From positions 248,001-312,000 of the forward strand of contig JAJLPB010000006.1 of the NCBI GenBank assembly GCA_025548565.1: a DNA stretch of 64,000 nt. Reading direction: 5' to 3'. The stretch's first letter is position 1. The number at the start of each line of letters is the position of its first letter. This DNA is from Rugamonas sp. A1-17 (lineage in GTDB: Bacteria > Pseudomonadota > Gammaproteobacteria > Burkholderiales > Burkholderiaceae_D). Shown one piece after another: positions 49,466 through 62,404 of the stretch. The position numbers and the translations under genes were made by a program. The notes below the pieces were generated by a model. The model was not told the origin of the DNA and made no database searches. It saw nothing but the letters and a program-made list of their open reading frames with translations.

Positions 49466-49489
49466 AAAAAAAGCGCCGTAGCGCCTTTT
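49466..49489. terminator. Bidirectional terminator between convergent genes
   Basis: A run of A, then GCGC-CGTA-GCGC and a T run (AAAAAAAGCGCCGTAGCGCC then TTTT) lies between the MATE gene and the convergent binding-protein gene. It can form a hairpin followed by U in either direction. Confidence 0.55.
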
Positions 49490-49505
49490 GCCGTGCCATG
49501 CGGGC

Positions 49506-49916
49506 TTACTGCACCGTGAGGATGACCTTGACGGTGTCGTCCACCTGCGACTTCTCGATGTAGCCGATGGCCTGCGCATCGGCCGCCACGGCCTTCTTCA
49601 CCTCGGCGCTGGAACCGAACTCCTTCGGCGCGCTGGCTTTACCGGTGAACACCAGCTTGGACCAGATGGCCTTGACCTGGGTGGAGTCCTTGTCCAGCAC
49701 TTTTTTATAGAACTCGTTGCGCAGCGGGCCGTCGGTGTGCTCGATCGGCGTGAACAGCGTCGACTTCCCGAGGAAGAACTGGGCCGCCTGCTCGCTGAAC
49801 ATGCGCGTGGCCGGATTCTTCGGGCTGACGATGACCACGATCTCCGTCGCGAACACCGGGGCCATGGCCAGCCATGCGCCGGCCGCCAGCAGTACTTTTG
49901 CGATTGTCGTTTTCAT
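49506..49916 (-). CDS. Small phosphate-binding-like periplasmic protein
   Basis: A 136-residue secreted protein (signal peptide to about residue 23, VFA). It resembles a single lobe of phosphate-type binding proteins (PBP-like domain): VIVSPKNPATRMFSEQAAQF, FLGKSTLFTPIEH and AVAADAQAIGYIEKSQVDD. The ATG has AGGAG eight bases upstream. It follows the porin gene after 11 bases, so both form one unit, perhaps for uptake of an oxyanion. The one-lobe size makes classical ABC transport unlikely. Confidence 0.75.
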   Translation of the reverse strand: MKTTIAKVLLAAGAWLAMAPVFATEIVVIVSPKNPATRMFSEQAAQFFLGKSTLFTPIEHTDGPLRNEFYKKVLDKDSTQVKAIWSKLVFTGKASAPKEFGSSAEVKKAVAADAQAIGYIEKSQVDDTVKVILTVQ

Positions 49917-49927
49917 GTGGATGCTCC

Positions 49928-51130
49928 TCAGAAGACGAAATCGATGGCGGCGGCGTACACGTTGACGGTGCTGCCCGCAAAGCCTGGCTTGGCGTTGAGG
50001 AAGTAGCCGTCGCCGTCGCGCGTCTTGATGCGGTCCATCTGCACCTTGAACGCGGCCGACTTGTAGAAGTCCCAGCGCAGGCCGATGCCGGTGGTCGATT
50101 GCAGGCCGGATTTGATGGCGGCGTTGGTGCCGGCGGTCAGCGGGGCCAGCGGGCCGGTGGTGGGCATCGAGGCGAAGTCGCGGATGCTGTCCTGCTTGAC
50201 GTCGCCGTGCACAATGAAGGGCACGAACTTGCCGTAGCGGTAGCCGGCCATGATGTACCAGGAGCTGGTGTCCGGCACCAGGCGCGATTCGGTCTTGCGC
50301 TTGGCGTATTCGGCCTGGCCGATGATGTTGTTGTAGTCCATCGCGATGCCGGCCGACGTGAAGGTGCCCTTGACGTCGGTGAGTTTGGTTTCGTTGGCCA
50401 CCGAGGTCAGGCCGACCTTGTTCAGCGTCGACACCAGCCCGTTCAGGCTGGGATTGTCGTAGATGCCGAAGGTGGCCTGCGAACGGCCCAGGCGATAGGT
50501 GAACGGACCGTTCTCGACCACCAGCTGGGTCGAGATCACCGGCTTGAATTCGACGTAGTAGTTGCCGGGCGCGCGCACCTTGGCGTGGCCGATCGCGGCC
50601 TGCGCGGTGACGGTGGTGTCGCCGAAGCTGTGCTGGTAGACCACGTCGCCGCCGTCGGCGTTGTCGGCCGTGACCTGGCGGTACACCTCATTGGGCGGGC
50701 GCAGCATGGTGTTGGCGTAGCCGACGTTGCGCACATCGGAGATCATGTAGACCGGCAGGCCGATGCGGCCCAGCCGCAGCGAGAAGTCGTCGTTGAGCTT
50801 GATCTTGGCGAAGGCCCATGCCAGCTCGGCGCCGAACTGGTCGTTGTTGCCGGACTTGCGCACCAGGCCCTGCGCGGTGAAGGAGAGGGTGTCGCTCCAC
50901 TTGGCGGTGGCCTGGATGCCGAGGTTGGAGTCGACGCCGGGGCGGGCGTCCTTGCCGACGCCGGACGCCTGGTTGACGCGGTTGAATTCGGCCTGGTCGG
51001 AGTTGGTCATGGTCATGGCGCCGGTGCCGAAGCCGCTGACGGTGATCGGCAGGCTGTCCTGCGCATGCGCGGACCCGGCCAGGGCGCTGAGGACTGCTAA
51101 GGTGGTGATCGCAAGCTTGGGTTGTTTCAT
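49928..51130 (-). CDS. Outer-membrane porin-like protein
   Basis: A 400-residue protein with signal peptide (ALAGSAHAQD) and a beta-rich sequence typical of trimeric porins of betaproteobacteria (GFGTGAMTMTNSDQAEFNRV near the start, ending VNVYAAAIDFVF with terminal phenylalanine). The start follows GGAGGGGTACACG. It lies directly before the phosphate-binding-like gene. The exact porin subclass was not resolved. Confidence 0.78.
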   Translation of the reverse strand: MKQPKLAITTLAVLSALAGSAHAQDSLPITVSGFGTGAMTMTNSDQAEFNRVNQASGVGKDARPGVDSNLGIQATAKWSDTLSFTAQGLVRKSGNNDQFGAELAWAFAKIKLNDDFSLRLGRIGLPVYMISDVRNVGYANTMLRPPNEVYRQVTADNADGGDVVYQHSFGDTTVTAQAAIGHAKVRAPGNYYVEFKPVISTQLVVENGPFTYRLGRSQATFGIYDNPSLNGLVSTLNKVGLTSVANETKLTDVKGTFTSAGIAMDYNNIIGQAEYAKRKTESRLVPDTSSWYIMAGYRYGKFVPFIVHGDVKQDSIRDFASMPTTGPLAPLTAGTNAAIKSGLQSTTGIGLRWDFYKSAAFKVQMDRIKTRDGDGYFLNAKPGFAGSTVNVYAAAIDFVF

Positions 51131-51373
51131 CGTGTACCCCTCCGTTGGTTAATGGCGACGTTATAAGTGGTGTTGTGCGCTGTATTGAGTGTGGACCGGG
51201 GAGGAGGGCGCGTGGGTGTTTTTCTGGCAAATTGTCACATTCCCGTTGTTCATCGGCAACAAATTGCACATTGGGAGCGTTATCACATGATGCAAACGGC
51301 AAGCTTGCCTAAAGGCTGTCCTTGATTTGGACAAGGTTTTGGATGGCCTGCTGTTTGGATTTGTCCTGAACGA

Positions 51374-51823
51374 CTATGACACAATTGGCGGCGGCATTTT
51401 GCGGAAGCCGACACCCAGGCGGTTCCATGCGTTGATGGTATTGATCGCCAGCGTCAGGTCCACTTGCTCCTTCGGCGAGAACTGGGCCTGCAGCAGTTCG
51501 TAGTCGGCGTCCGGCGCGTGGGTGGCTGCCAGCTGGGTCAGGGCCTCGGTCCATGCCAGCGCGGCGCGTTCGCGTTCGGTGAAGAACGGCGTCTCGCGCC
51601 ACACCGCCACGCCGTGCAGCCGCCGTTCGGCCTCGCCGGCCTTGCGGGCGTCGGTGGTGTGCATGTCGACGCAGTAGGCGCAGCCGTTGATCTGCGACGA
51701 GCGCAGCTTGACCAGTTCCAGCAGCGGCGCCTCCAGCCCGAGCTTGTTGACCGCGACCTCCAGCGCGATCATGGCCTTCATCGCGTCCGGCGAGGCGGTG
51801 TAGAAATCGATACGTGCGTTCAT
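51374..51823 (-). CDS. Carboxymuconolactone decarboxylase / AhpD-like protein
   Basis: A 149-residue cytoplasmic protein with the redox CxxC of the AhpD fold (NGCAYCVDMH, cysteines 48 and 51). These act as alkylhydroperoxidase-type thiol enzymes. The start at 51823 is chosen for the GGAG seven bases ahead; an ATG at 51856 is in frame. Neighbours offer no clear partner. Confidence 0.85.
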   Translation of the reverse strand: MNARIDFYTASPDAMKAMIALEVAVNKLGLEAPLLELVKLRSSQINGCAYCVDMHTTDARKAGEAERRLHGVAVWRETPFFTERERAALAWTEALTQLAATHAPDADYELLQAQFSPKEQVDLTLAINTINAWNRLGVGFRKMPPPIVS

Positions 51824-51956
51824 GGTGTGCTCCTTCGAAGTGGATGATGCATCCATTCTAGGAGACCGGTCCCCGCCCGGGGGAGGCCAATCCGGCCGAA
51901 AAACGCTAGACCACGATGCCGGTTTCTGTGGCGGCGCAAAGCAGGCGGTCTAATTT

Positions 51957-52238
51957 TTAGCGGTGGAAATCGACCTGGAAGCGCACCGGTCCGACCACCT
52001 GCACTTCGTGCTCGACGCGCGGCTCAACCACGCCGTGGCGCTCGGGTGTGAGCAGCACTTCCTCGGCCGGCTGCGAGGGATCGGTGATGCGGTACAGCAG
52101 GCTGCCTTCCAGCACGGTGATGCGGCCCCACACATCGTCGGCGGTGGTGTGGGCGCGTTGCAGGGCGGGCGGCACGGTGTCCTGCGTGAAGACCGGGCTG
52201 CTGCGGTAGTGGACGACGTTGGCGGGGATGGTTTTCAT
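51957..52238 (-). CDS. DUF1971 cupin-like protein (TehB N-terminal-like)
   Basis: A 93-residue protein (FTQDTVPPALQRAHTTADDV, VEPRVEHEVQVVGPVRFQVD) of the DUF1971 family, also found at the N-terminus of some tellurite-resistance TehB proteins. It overlaps the truncated haemoglobin gene by four bases, with AGGAG as ribosome site. It is often paired with group III truncated haemoglobins, so a role in nitrosative or oxidative stress is likely. Confidence 0.8.
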   Translation of the reverse strand: MKTIPANVVHYRSSPVFTQDTVPPALQRAHTTADDVWGRITVLEGSLLYRITDPSQPAEEVLLTPERHGVVEPRVEHEVQVVGPVRFQVDFHR

Positions 52239-52630
52239 GACGGCTCCTGGGGTGAGGCGACTTTCACTTCGCCGAAAAACCCGTATTGCAGGCTGGCGGC
52301 GATGCGGCGGGCGACGGTCTTGAATTCGGCCGCGTCGGCGGGGTTGAACAGGCGGGTGGCGGCGGCTTCGAACAGCGTCAGCCAGCGCAGGAAATGGTCC
52401 GGCGTGACGCCGTTCAGCAGCATGTGCTTGCCGAAGACGTTGCCCTGGAAATTGCGGCTGCCCAGCATGACGGTGCACCAGAAGTCGACCATGCGGGCCA
52501 GGTGCGGCGTCCAGTTGTCGCCGATGGCGCCGTCGAACACCGGTTGCAGCACGGGGTCCGCGCGCACCTCGTCGTAGAACGCGTGCACCAGGGTGGCGAT
52601 CGATTCGGGAGTCAGGGGCAGTGGGTTCAT
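52235..52630 (-). CDS. Group III truncated haemoglobin
   Basis: A 131-residue globin. The pattern VHAFYDEVRADPVLQPVFDG, then MVDFWCTVMLGSRNFQGN and the proximal region VTPDHFLRWLTLFEAAATRL fits trHb III. Such proteins bind or detoxify NO and O2. It is the first gene of a two-gene unit, with a palindrome upstream resembling an NsrR site. Confidence 0.87.
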   Translation of the reverse strand: MNPLPLTPESIATLVHAFYDEVRADPVLQPVFDGAIGDNWTPHLARMVDFWCTVMLGSRNFQGNVFGKHMLLNGVTPDHFLRWLTLFEAAATRLFNPADAAEFKTVARRIAASLQYGFFGEVKVASPQEPS

Positions 52631-52661
52631 GATGGACTGGATGGCGCTTGAAATTAAACTG

Positions 52662-52674
52662 GTATTTATAATAC
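52662..52674. promoter_or_regulatory. NsrR-like palindrome before the haemoglobin gene
   Basis: GTATT-TAT-AATAC, in the wider context TGGTATTTATAATACTACA, resembles the NsrR core ATGTATTTnAAATACAT of betaproteobacteria. It lies 32 bases from the haemoglobin start in an AT-rich promoter region. Assignment is by pattern only. Confidence 0.4.
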
Positions 52675-52720
52675 TACATTAATTTTTTCGGGAACACAAC
52701 CGGGGTGGGGCGTTGGGGCT

Positions 52721-56320
<3,600 letters not shown>

Positions 56321-56494
56321 GGCGATCGATTGGTTGTCTCGGTGGCAATCACTATACCGCGAAACCGGGCGGCGCTGGGTGTTGCGGCAGCCGCCATCCG
56401 CGCAAATTTGTTGGGTTTATGCAGTACAGCCATAGCCAAACGGGGGGCAGCATGTAATACTTTGATATCATCTTTCTAGTGAGTGGCGCTGCTC

Positions 56495-59149
56495 ATGGCG
56501 TTGAAACAGTATCTGCCGTCCACCCTCAGGTTGCGTCTCAGTGGCCTGGTCATGCTGCTGGTGCTGGGCGCCACCGTCACGGTAACGGTGGTGGCGCTGA
56601 TGCTGGCCGAGCGCGACATGAAGGAGGTGATCGGCAGCCAGCAGTACGCCTTGCTGTCGGGCGCCGCCGCCCATATCGACGAGCACCTGGCGGGCAAGAA
56701 GGCGATGCTGGCGGCGCTGGCGGAATCGCTGCCGGCGTCCACGCTGCGCGACCCCGCGGCGCTGCGCGCCTATCTGAAGGCGCGGCCCACCGCGCGCGGG
56801 CAGTTCTCGTTCCTGGAAATCTACGACGCCGACGGCCGGTTGACCGGCGCGCTGGAGGAGGCCATGCCGCAGCAGCCGTTCCGCGCGGCCGGCCAGGAGT
56901 GGTTCGACCTGACGCTGGTGCGCAAGCGCGGCGTGGTGTCGGTGCCGTTCGCCAGCAAGCTGGCCGGCGCGCCGACGGTGCTGATCACCGCGCCGGCGTT
57001 CGACAACGATGGCCGCGTGGCGCTGGTGCTGGCCGGCGGCATCAACCTGCTGCACTATGCGCCGTTCGAGTCGGTCAGCGCGCTCAAGCCGGGCAGCACC
57101 GGCTTCACCTTCATCATGACGTCCGAAGGCATCCTGCTCAGCCATCCGAACAAGAAGCGGCTGCTGCACAGCATCAACGAGCGTCCGGGCACCAACCGCG
57201 CGACCGAAATGGCGCTCAGCGGCTTCCAGGGCTGGACCGAGGCCGAGAACAAGGACGGGGTCATGGGCATCTATTCCTACCGCCGCCTGGAGCACGCGCG
57301 CTGGATCGTCGCGGCGCGCTTCCCCAGCGACGAGGCGCTGGCGCCGTTGCGTGCCTTGCGCTACGAGGCGGCCGTCGCGGCGACGGCGTTCGCCGGCCTG
57401 GCGGGCCTGCTGTCGTGGCTGGGCATCGCGCGGCTGCTGCTGCCCTTGCAGCGCTTGCGGCGCAACGTGGTCGAGATCAAGAACAGCCGCGCCGGCATCC
57501 AGGTATTGCAGCTGGACCGCAAGGATGAGATCGGAGAATTGAGCGGCGCCTTCTACCGCCTGATGGCCGAGCGCGAGGCGGCCCAGCTGCGCACCTTCGA
57601 AAGCGAGAAGCGGGCGCGCATCCTGGCCGACAATCTGCCGCTGCTGATCGCCTACCTGGACCGCGACAAGCGCTACCTGTTCACCAACGAACACTATCGC
57701 GCGCAGTTCGGTATCGATCCGCACTCGATGCTGGGCAAGACCGTGTCCGAAGTCTTCGGCGCCTCGGCCGACAGCTGGCTGGGCGATCTGGACCAGGCCC
57801 TGCACGGCGGGCGCCTGCATTTCGAACGCGCGTTCGAACAGCGCGGCCAGCTGGTGCACTTCCTGGTCGACCTGGTGCCGGACATCGCCGCCGGCGGCGA
57901 GGTGGTGGGCACCTACCTGATGGCGATGGACATCACCGACCGCAAGAACGCGGAACTGATGCAGGCCGCCGGCGAGCAGCGCGCCGCAGCCGCCAGCCGC
58001 GCCAAGAGCGAGTTCGTGGCCAATATGAGCCACGAGATCCGCACGCCGATGAACGCGGTGCTGGGCGTGGCGTATTTGCTGGGGAATACGGAGCTGAGCG
58101 CGCAGCAGGCCGAGTACGTGGACATGATACGGTCGTCCGGCAACGTCCTGCTGGGCATCCTGAACGATGTGCTGGACTTCTCCAAGATCGAGGCCGGGCG
58201 CATGGAACTGGCGCCGTCCACCTTCCAGCTGGACGAGGTGCTGGAGGCGGTCAACACGGTGATGATGACCAACGTGGTGGCCAGCGGCCTGCGGCTGACC
58301 ATCGCCACCGACGCCGCCGTGCCGCGCGCGCTGGTGGGCGATGCCATGCGCCTGCAGCAGATCCTGATCAATTTGGTCGGCAACGCCATCAAGTTCACCG
58401 AGCGCGGACAGGTGCTGCTGCGGGTGGAGCGTTCGGCCAACAGCATGGCCGGCCATGCCGGCGACGCGGTGGGCTTGCGCTTCGTGGTGCGCGACACCGG
58501 CATCGGCATGGACCTGGCGCAGCAGAGCCGTTTGTTCGAAGCCTTCAACCAGGCCGACGCCTCCACCACGCGCCGCTTCGGCGGTACCGGGCTGGGACTG
58601 GCGATCTGCCGCCGCCTGGCCGAGTTGATGGGCGGTGATATCGCCGTCACCAGCAAGCCGGGCGAGGGCAGCGAGTTTGTCGTCACGCTGCCGTTCCTGC
58701 TGCCGCAGGCCGAGGCCCACGCCGTGCCGGCGGCCGACGATGACGACCCGGCGACGCACCGGCTCAAGGGCCTGCGCCTGCTGCTGGTGGAGGATCATCC
58801 GCTGAACCAGGTGGTGGCGCGCGGCATGCTGGAATACGCCGGCGCCAGCGTGGACGTGGCGGAAAACGGCCAGCTCGCGGTGGACTGCCTGCGCGAGCAT
58901 CCCGACGACTACGACATCGTGCTGATGGACGTGCAGATGCCGGTGATGGACGGTTTCGCCGCGACCGGCGTGATACGGCGGGAGCTCAAGCTGGACCTGC
59001 CCATCCTGGCGATGACGGCGGGCGTGATGCAATCGGAGCAGGAGCGCTGCATCGCCGCCGGTATGAACGATTTCATCGCCAAGCCGATCGACGTCGAGCA
59101 GATGCTGGACATTATTTCGCGCCATATCCCGGCCGGGCGCCAGCGCTGA
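56495..59149 (+). CDS. Hybrid sensor kinase dCACHE-PAS-HisKA-ATPase-REC
   Basis: An 884-residue kinase. An N-terminal segment and a second at about 285-305 bracket a dCACHE-like sensor. HAMP-like and PAS regions (about 375-490) follow, then HisKA ([15 protein letters not shown], histidine about 513), ATPase ([32 protein letters not shown]) and one receiver ([12 protein letters not shown], about 810). The kinase core and receiver are close in sequence to the divergent kinase (HKs share GVM...[21 protein letters not shown] ends). A GTG at 56483 is an alternative start. Confidence 0.88.
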   Translation: MALKQYLPSTLRLRLSGLVMLLVLGATVTVTVVALMLAERDMKEVIGSQQYALLSGAAAHIDEHLAGKKAMLAALAESLPASTLRDPAALRAYLKARPTARGQFSFLEIYDADGRLTGALEEAMPQQPFRAAGQEWFDLTLVRKRGVVSVPFASKLAGAPTVLITAPAFDNDGRVALVLAGGINLLHYAPFESVSALKPGSTGFTFIMTSEGILLSHPNKKRLLHSINERPGTNRATEMALSGFQGWTEAENKDGVMGIYSYRRLEHARWIVAARFPSDEALAPLRALRYEAAVAATAFAGLAGLLSWLGIARLLLPLQRLRRNVVEIKNSRAGIQVLQLDRKDEIGELSGAFYRLMAEREAAQLRTFESEKRARILADNLPLLIAYLDRDKRYLFTNEHYRAQFGIDPHSMLGKTVSEVFGASADSWLGDLDQALHGGRLHFERAFEQRGQLVHFLVDLVPDIAAGGEVVGTYLMAMDITDRKNAELMQAAGEQRAAAASRAKSEFVANMSHEIRTPMNAVLGVAYLLGNTELSAQQAEYVDMIRSSGNVLLGILNDVLDFSKIEAGRMELAPSTFQLDEVLEAVNTVMMTNVVASGLRLTIATDAAVPRALVGDAMRLQQILINLVGNAIKFTERGQVLLRVERSANSMAGHAGDAVGLRFVVRDTGIGMDLAQQSRLFEAFNQADASTTRRFGGTGLGLAICRRLAELMGGDIAVTSKPGEGSEFVVTLPFLLPQAEAHAVPAADDDDPATHRLKGLRLLLVEDHPLNQVVARGMLEYAGASVDVAENGQLAVDCLREHPDDYDIVLMDVQMPVMDGFAATGVIRRELKLDLPILAMTAGVMQSEQERCIAAGMNDFIAKPIDVEQMLDIISRHIPAGRQR

Positions 59150-59271
59150 GCCTTCGCATTTGGCGACGCCCTGCCGCATCTGGCGCCGGACGCGCGCATT
59201 CCGTCGCATCGTCCTCCGGGCCGCCGGGGCGCTGGCTAGAGTGGAGTCACATTCACTCACCGGAGCCCACC

Positions 59272-59703
59272 ATGCGATCCAACAGCTTTGCCGCCTTCGC
59301 CCTGTCCACCATGTCCGCCCTGATGCTGGCCGCCACGCCGGCCGGCGCCGCCGACCTGAAAATCGTCGTGAACGGCGTCGCCAGCGCCAATGGCACGATC
59401 ATGGTCGCCCTGTACAACTCCGCCGAGACCTATCAGCAAAAGCCGTTCCGCGCGACCGCGGCGCTGGCCGTGGCGGGCACCACGCAAATCGAGTTCAAGG
59501 ACCTGCCGGCCGGCGACTACGCCTTCTCGCTGTTCCACGACGCCAACGGCAACGGCAAGATGGACGCCAACCTGGTCGGCATCCCGACCGAGGACTACGC
59601 CTTCAGTAACAACGCCATGGGCAAGTACGGCCCGCCGAAGTTCGAGGCCGCGCGCTTTGCGCTGCCCGCCGGCGGCGCTGTGCAAAGCGTCAGCCTGCGC
59701 TGA
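59272..59703 (+). CDS. Secreted DUF2141 protein
   Basis: A 143-residue protein with signal peptide (ATPAGAADL) and the DUF2141 pattern GTIMVALYNSAETY, DLPAGDYAFSLFHDANGNGK and MDANLVGIPTEDYAFSNNA. The asparagine/aspartate-rich HDANGNGKMD loop looks like a calcium site. The ATG has GGAG ahead. It lies 13 bases before the carotenoid-oxygenase homologue, likely one operon. Function unknown. Confidence 0.82.
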   Translation: MRSNSFAAFALSTMSALMLAATPAGAADLKIVVNGVASANGTIMVALYNSAETYQQKPFRATAALAVAGTTQIEFKDLPAGDYAFSLFHDANGNGKMDANLVGIPTEDYAFSNNAMGKYGPPKFEAARFALPAGGAVQSVSLR

Positions 59704-59716
59704 CCGGGAGCCGATC

Positions 59717-61216
59717 ATGAGCCACACGATGAACGGCCGCCGCAAATTCCTGTCCCGTGGCATCGGCCTGGCCGCGCTGGGCCTGGGCTCCGGCGCCGCG
59801 CTGGGCGACAGCGACACCTACCGCCGCTTCCATCAGGCCTTGGAACACGATCCAAGGCTGCTGGCGTATGCCGGCATCGAGGGTGAACTGTCCGGCGACG
59901 CGGCGATCCACGGGCGCATGCCGGATGATCTGCGAGGCGTCTTCTACCGCAACGGGCCCGGACGCTTCGAGCTGGGTGGCGAACGCTATCACCACTGGTT
60001 CGACGGCGACGGCTACGTGCAGCGCTGGCAGATCGGCGGCGGCAAGGTCGCACATCGCGGCCGTTTCGTCGCCACCCGGAAGTTCACCGAGGAGACGGCG
60101 GCCGGCCAGTTCCTGTATCCCGCCTTCGGCACCTACATCGACCGCAGGCCGGTCAAGAGCAACGATACCATCAACGTCGCCAACACCAATCTGCTGCCGT
60201 TCGGCGGCCACGTGTACGCGTTGTGGGAAGGCGGTTCGGCCATCGAAGTGGATCCGAAAACGCTGGAGACGCGCGGCATCAAGACCTGGCGTCCGGACCT
60301 GAAGTCGATGCCGTTCTCCGCCCATCCGAAATCCGATCCGGACGGCGGCCTGTGGAACTTCGGGAACATGCCAGGCATGGACAAGTTGATGATCTACCGC
60401 CTGAACGCGACAGGGGAGGTGACGCGCACCGCCATGATCGACGTCCCGCAACTGAACATGGTGCATGACTTCGCGGTCAGCGCGCGCCACCTGATCTTCC
60501 TGGTGCCGCCGTACGACATGAAGTCCGGCCCGGAGATCAGCTATGGCGAGAGCCTGCGCTGGGCCGGTGACACGCGTCCATTGCGCGTGGTCGTCATCGC
60601 CAAGGACACGCTGCAACCGCGGCAGGTGTTCGAACTGCCGGCGCGCTCGGTCTTCCACTTCGGGAACGCGTTCGAAGACGGCGCCTGCACGCGGCTGGAC
60701 GTGGTGCTGCACGAAGGCGACACGCTGCGCGAGCTGGCGGCATTGATGCACGGCGAGATACAGCCATTCCGCGAAGGTGCGAGCACCGTGCAGCTCACGC
60801 TGGACTACGCGGCCGGCCAGGCGCGCGAGGCGCGGCTGTTCGGCGCCAGCGAGTTCCCGAGGGTGGCGCCGCAGGTGGTATCGGTGCGGCACCGCAGGCT
60901 GGCGGTGCTCGGCGTGGCACCAGGCACGCCGGACGATATCTTCAACACAGTGAACCTGATCGACACCGACAGCGGCAAGGCGGACAGCTATCGCTTCGAC
61001 GCCGGCTGGGTGGCGGAGGAGCATGTGCTGGTGCCACGTCGCGGCGCGCGGTCCGAGACCGACGGCTACCTGGTCGGCGTGGCGCAGGACACGCGGCGTC
61101 GGCAAACGGTGTTGACGGTGTTTGATGCACACAACGTCAAGGCGGGCCCGCGGGCGACGGCGCGCCTTTCTTATGCCTCGCCACCCTGCATTCATGGTAA
61201 CTTTCTGGCGGCCTGA
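59717..61216 (+). CDS. Carotenoid oxygenase (RPE65) family protein with Tat-type signal
   Basis: A 499-residue iron enzyme homologue. The N-terminus (GRRKFLSRGIGLAALGLGSG) is twin-arginine-like, so export is possible. Conserved histidine regions are visible: SAHPKSDPDG, VHDFAVSARH, VFHFGNAFEDG and CIHGNFLAA at the very end. RPE65-family enzymes cleave carotenoids, stilbenes or related alkenes. The substrate is unknown; an exported form would be unusual. The start follows GGGAG. The long upstream frame is spurious. Confidence 0.83.
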   Translation: MSHTMNGRRKFLSRGIGLAALGLGSGAALGDSDTYRRFHQALEHDPRLLAYAGIEGELSGDAAIHGRMPDDLRGVFYRNGPGRFELGGERYHHWFDGDGYVQRWQIGGGKVAHRGRFVATRKFTEETAAGQFLYPAFGTYIDRRPVKSNDTINVANTNLLPFGGHVYALWEGGSAIEVDPKTLETRGIKTWRPDLKSMPFSAHPKSDPDGGLWNFGNMPGMDKLMIYRLNATGEVTRTAMIDVPQLNMVHDFAVSARHLIFLVPPYDMKSGPEISYGESLRWAGDTRPLRVVVIAKDTLQPRQVFELPARSVFHFGNAFEDGACTRLDVVLHEGDTLRELAALMHGEIQPFREGASTVQLTLDYAAGQAREARLFGASEFPRVAPQVVSVRHRRLAVLGVAPGTPDDIFNTVNLIDTDSGKADSYRFDAGWVAEEHVLVPRRGARSETDGYLVGVAQDTRRRQTVLTVFDAHNVKAGPRATARLSYASPPCIHGNFLAA

Positions 61217-61234
61217 AAATTTTTGGAAACCGCA

Positions 61235-62404
61235 ATGAACCAGCGCAGCACACAAGCCCCGCCGATGGCGCATCCCCTGGACCTGATGCCATTCTTCCGG
61301 CGCTGGCCATCGTCGACCCGGCGCAACCTGCTGTACACGCTGATCTGGAATGTGGGACTGGCCACCGTGCTGACGGCGGTCGAGATGCATTGGTCGAACT
61401 ACGAGCAGCCGGTGGTCAAGCACTGGCTACCGATGCTGCTGATTACCAACCTGATCGGCTTCCTGATCCACTTCGGTAATCTGCTGGCCAACGCCATCAG
61501 CGATGGCTGGCCGCGGCGCGCCAGGGGCTTGCCGCGGCTGGTGTTCAGCACCTCGCTGGTGGTGGTCTGCGTGCCGCTGGGGCTCAGCATAGGCACCGCG
61601 CTGTTGAGCGGGAAGAGTGTCTTCCAGCTGATGGCCAACCGGAATGCGCAGATCCAGACGCTGATCGTGGCGGCGGCGGTGGCCCTGCTGATGTACCTGG
61701 TGAGCAGCAGCGCGGAGCGCAAGGTGGCGCAGGCGTTGGAAAAGGCGCGGCAGCAGGAACTGATCGCCTCCAGCGCACGCCTGCTGGCGGAGGCGCGGCT
61801 GCGGGCCTTGCAGGCGCAGATCGAACCTCACTTCCTGTACAACACGCTGGCCAATGTGGTGAGCCTGATCGGCCCGCAGCCGGCCAAGGCCCAGCACATG
61901 CTGGAGCGGTTTATCGACTACCTGCGCGCCAGTCTCGCGGTCAGCCGCAGCGAGGAGGCGAGCTTGGGCTCCGAGGCCAAACTGATCGCCGCCTATCTGG
62001 ACGTGCTGGCGGTGCGCATGGGCGAGCGGCTGCGTTACCGCATCGACGTGCCGGACCGGCTGCGCCAGTTCGTCATCGCGCCGATGCTGCTGCAGCCGGT
62101 GGTGGAGAACGCGATTTCGCATGGCCTGGAGCCGAAGGTGGAGGGCGGCGAGATCGTCGTCAGCGCGGTGGAGATCGGCGAGCACCTGTGCGTGCAGATC
62201 AGCGATACCGGCGTAGGCCTGGGCAGCACCATGTCGGCCAAGCCGGGCGGCGGGGTTGGCTTGAGCAATCTGCGCGAACGCCTGCGCAGTTTGTACGGCG
62301 GCGCGGCTCGGGTAGAATTATTGGAAAACCAACCTTGCGGCATGACGGTGCGCCTGATGCTGCCTTTGAATGCGAGTCCGACATCGATACACTCCGAGCA
62401 CTGA
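61235..62404 (+). CDS. LytS/YehU-type sensor histidine kinase
   Basis: A 389-residue kinase with four N-terminal membrane segments, then a His_kinase domain with QAQIEPHFLYNTLANVVSL (histidine about 198) and a GHKL ATPase with GGGVGLSNLRERLRSLYGG. This is the Hpk7/LytS group. GGAAA precedes the ATG. It sits 18 bases after the oxygenase homologue and overlaps its regulator gene. Confidence 0.88.
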   Translation: MNQRSTQAPPMAHPLDLMPFFRRWPSSTRRNLLYTLIWNVGLATVLTAVEMHWSNYEQPVVKHWLPMLLITNLIGFLIHFGNLLANAISDGWPRRARGLPRLVFSTSLVVVCVPLGLSIGTALLSGKSVFQLMANRNAQIQTLIVAAAVALLMYLVSSSAERKVAQALEKARQQELIASSARLLAEARLRALQAQIEPHFLYNTLANVVSLIGPQPAKAQHMLERFIDYLRASLAVSRSEEASLGSEAKLIAAYLDVLAVRMGERLRYRIDVPDRLRQFVIAPMLLQPVVENAISHGLEPKVEGGEIVVSAVEIGEHLCVQISDTGVGLGSTMSAKPGGGVGLSNLRERLRSLYGGAARVELLENQPCGMTVRLMLPLNASPTSIHSEH

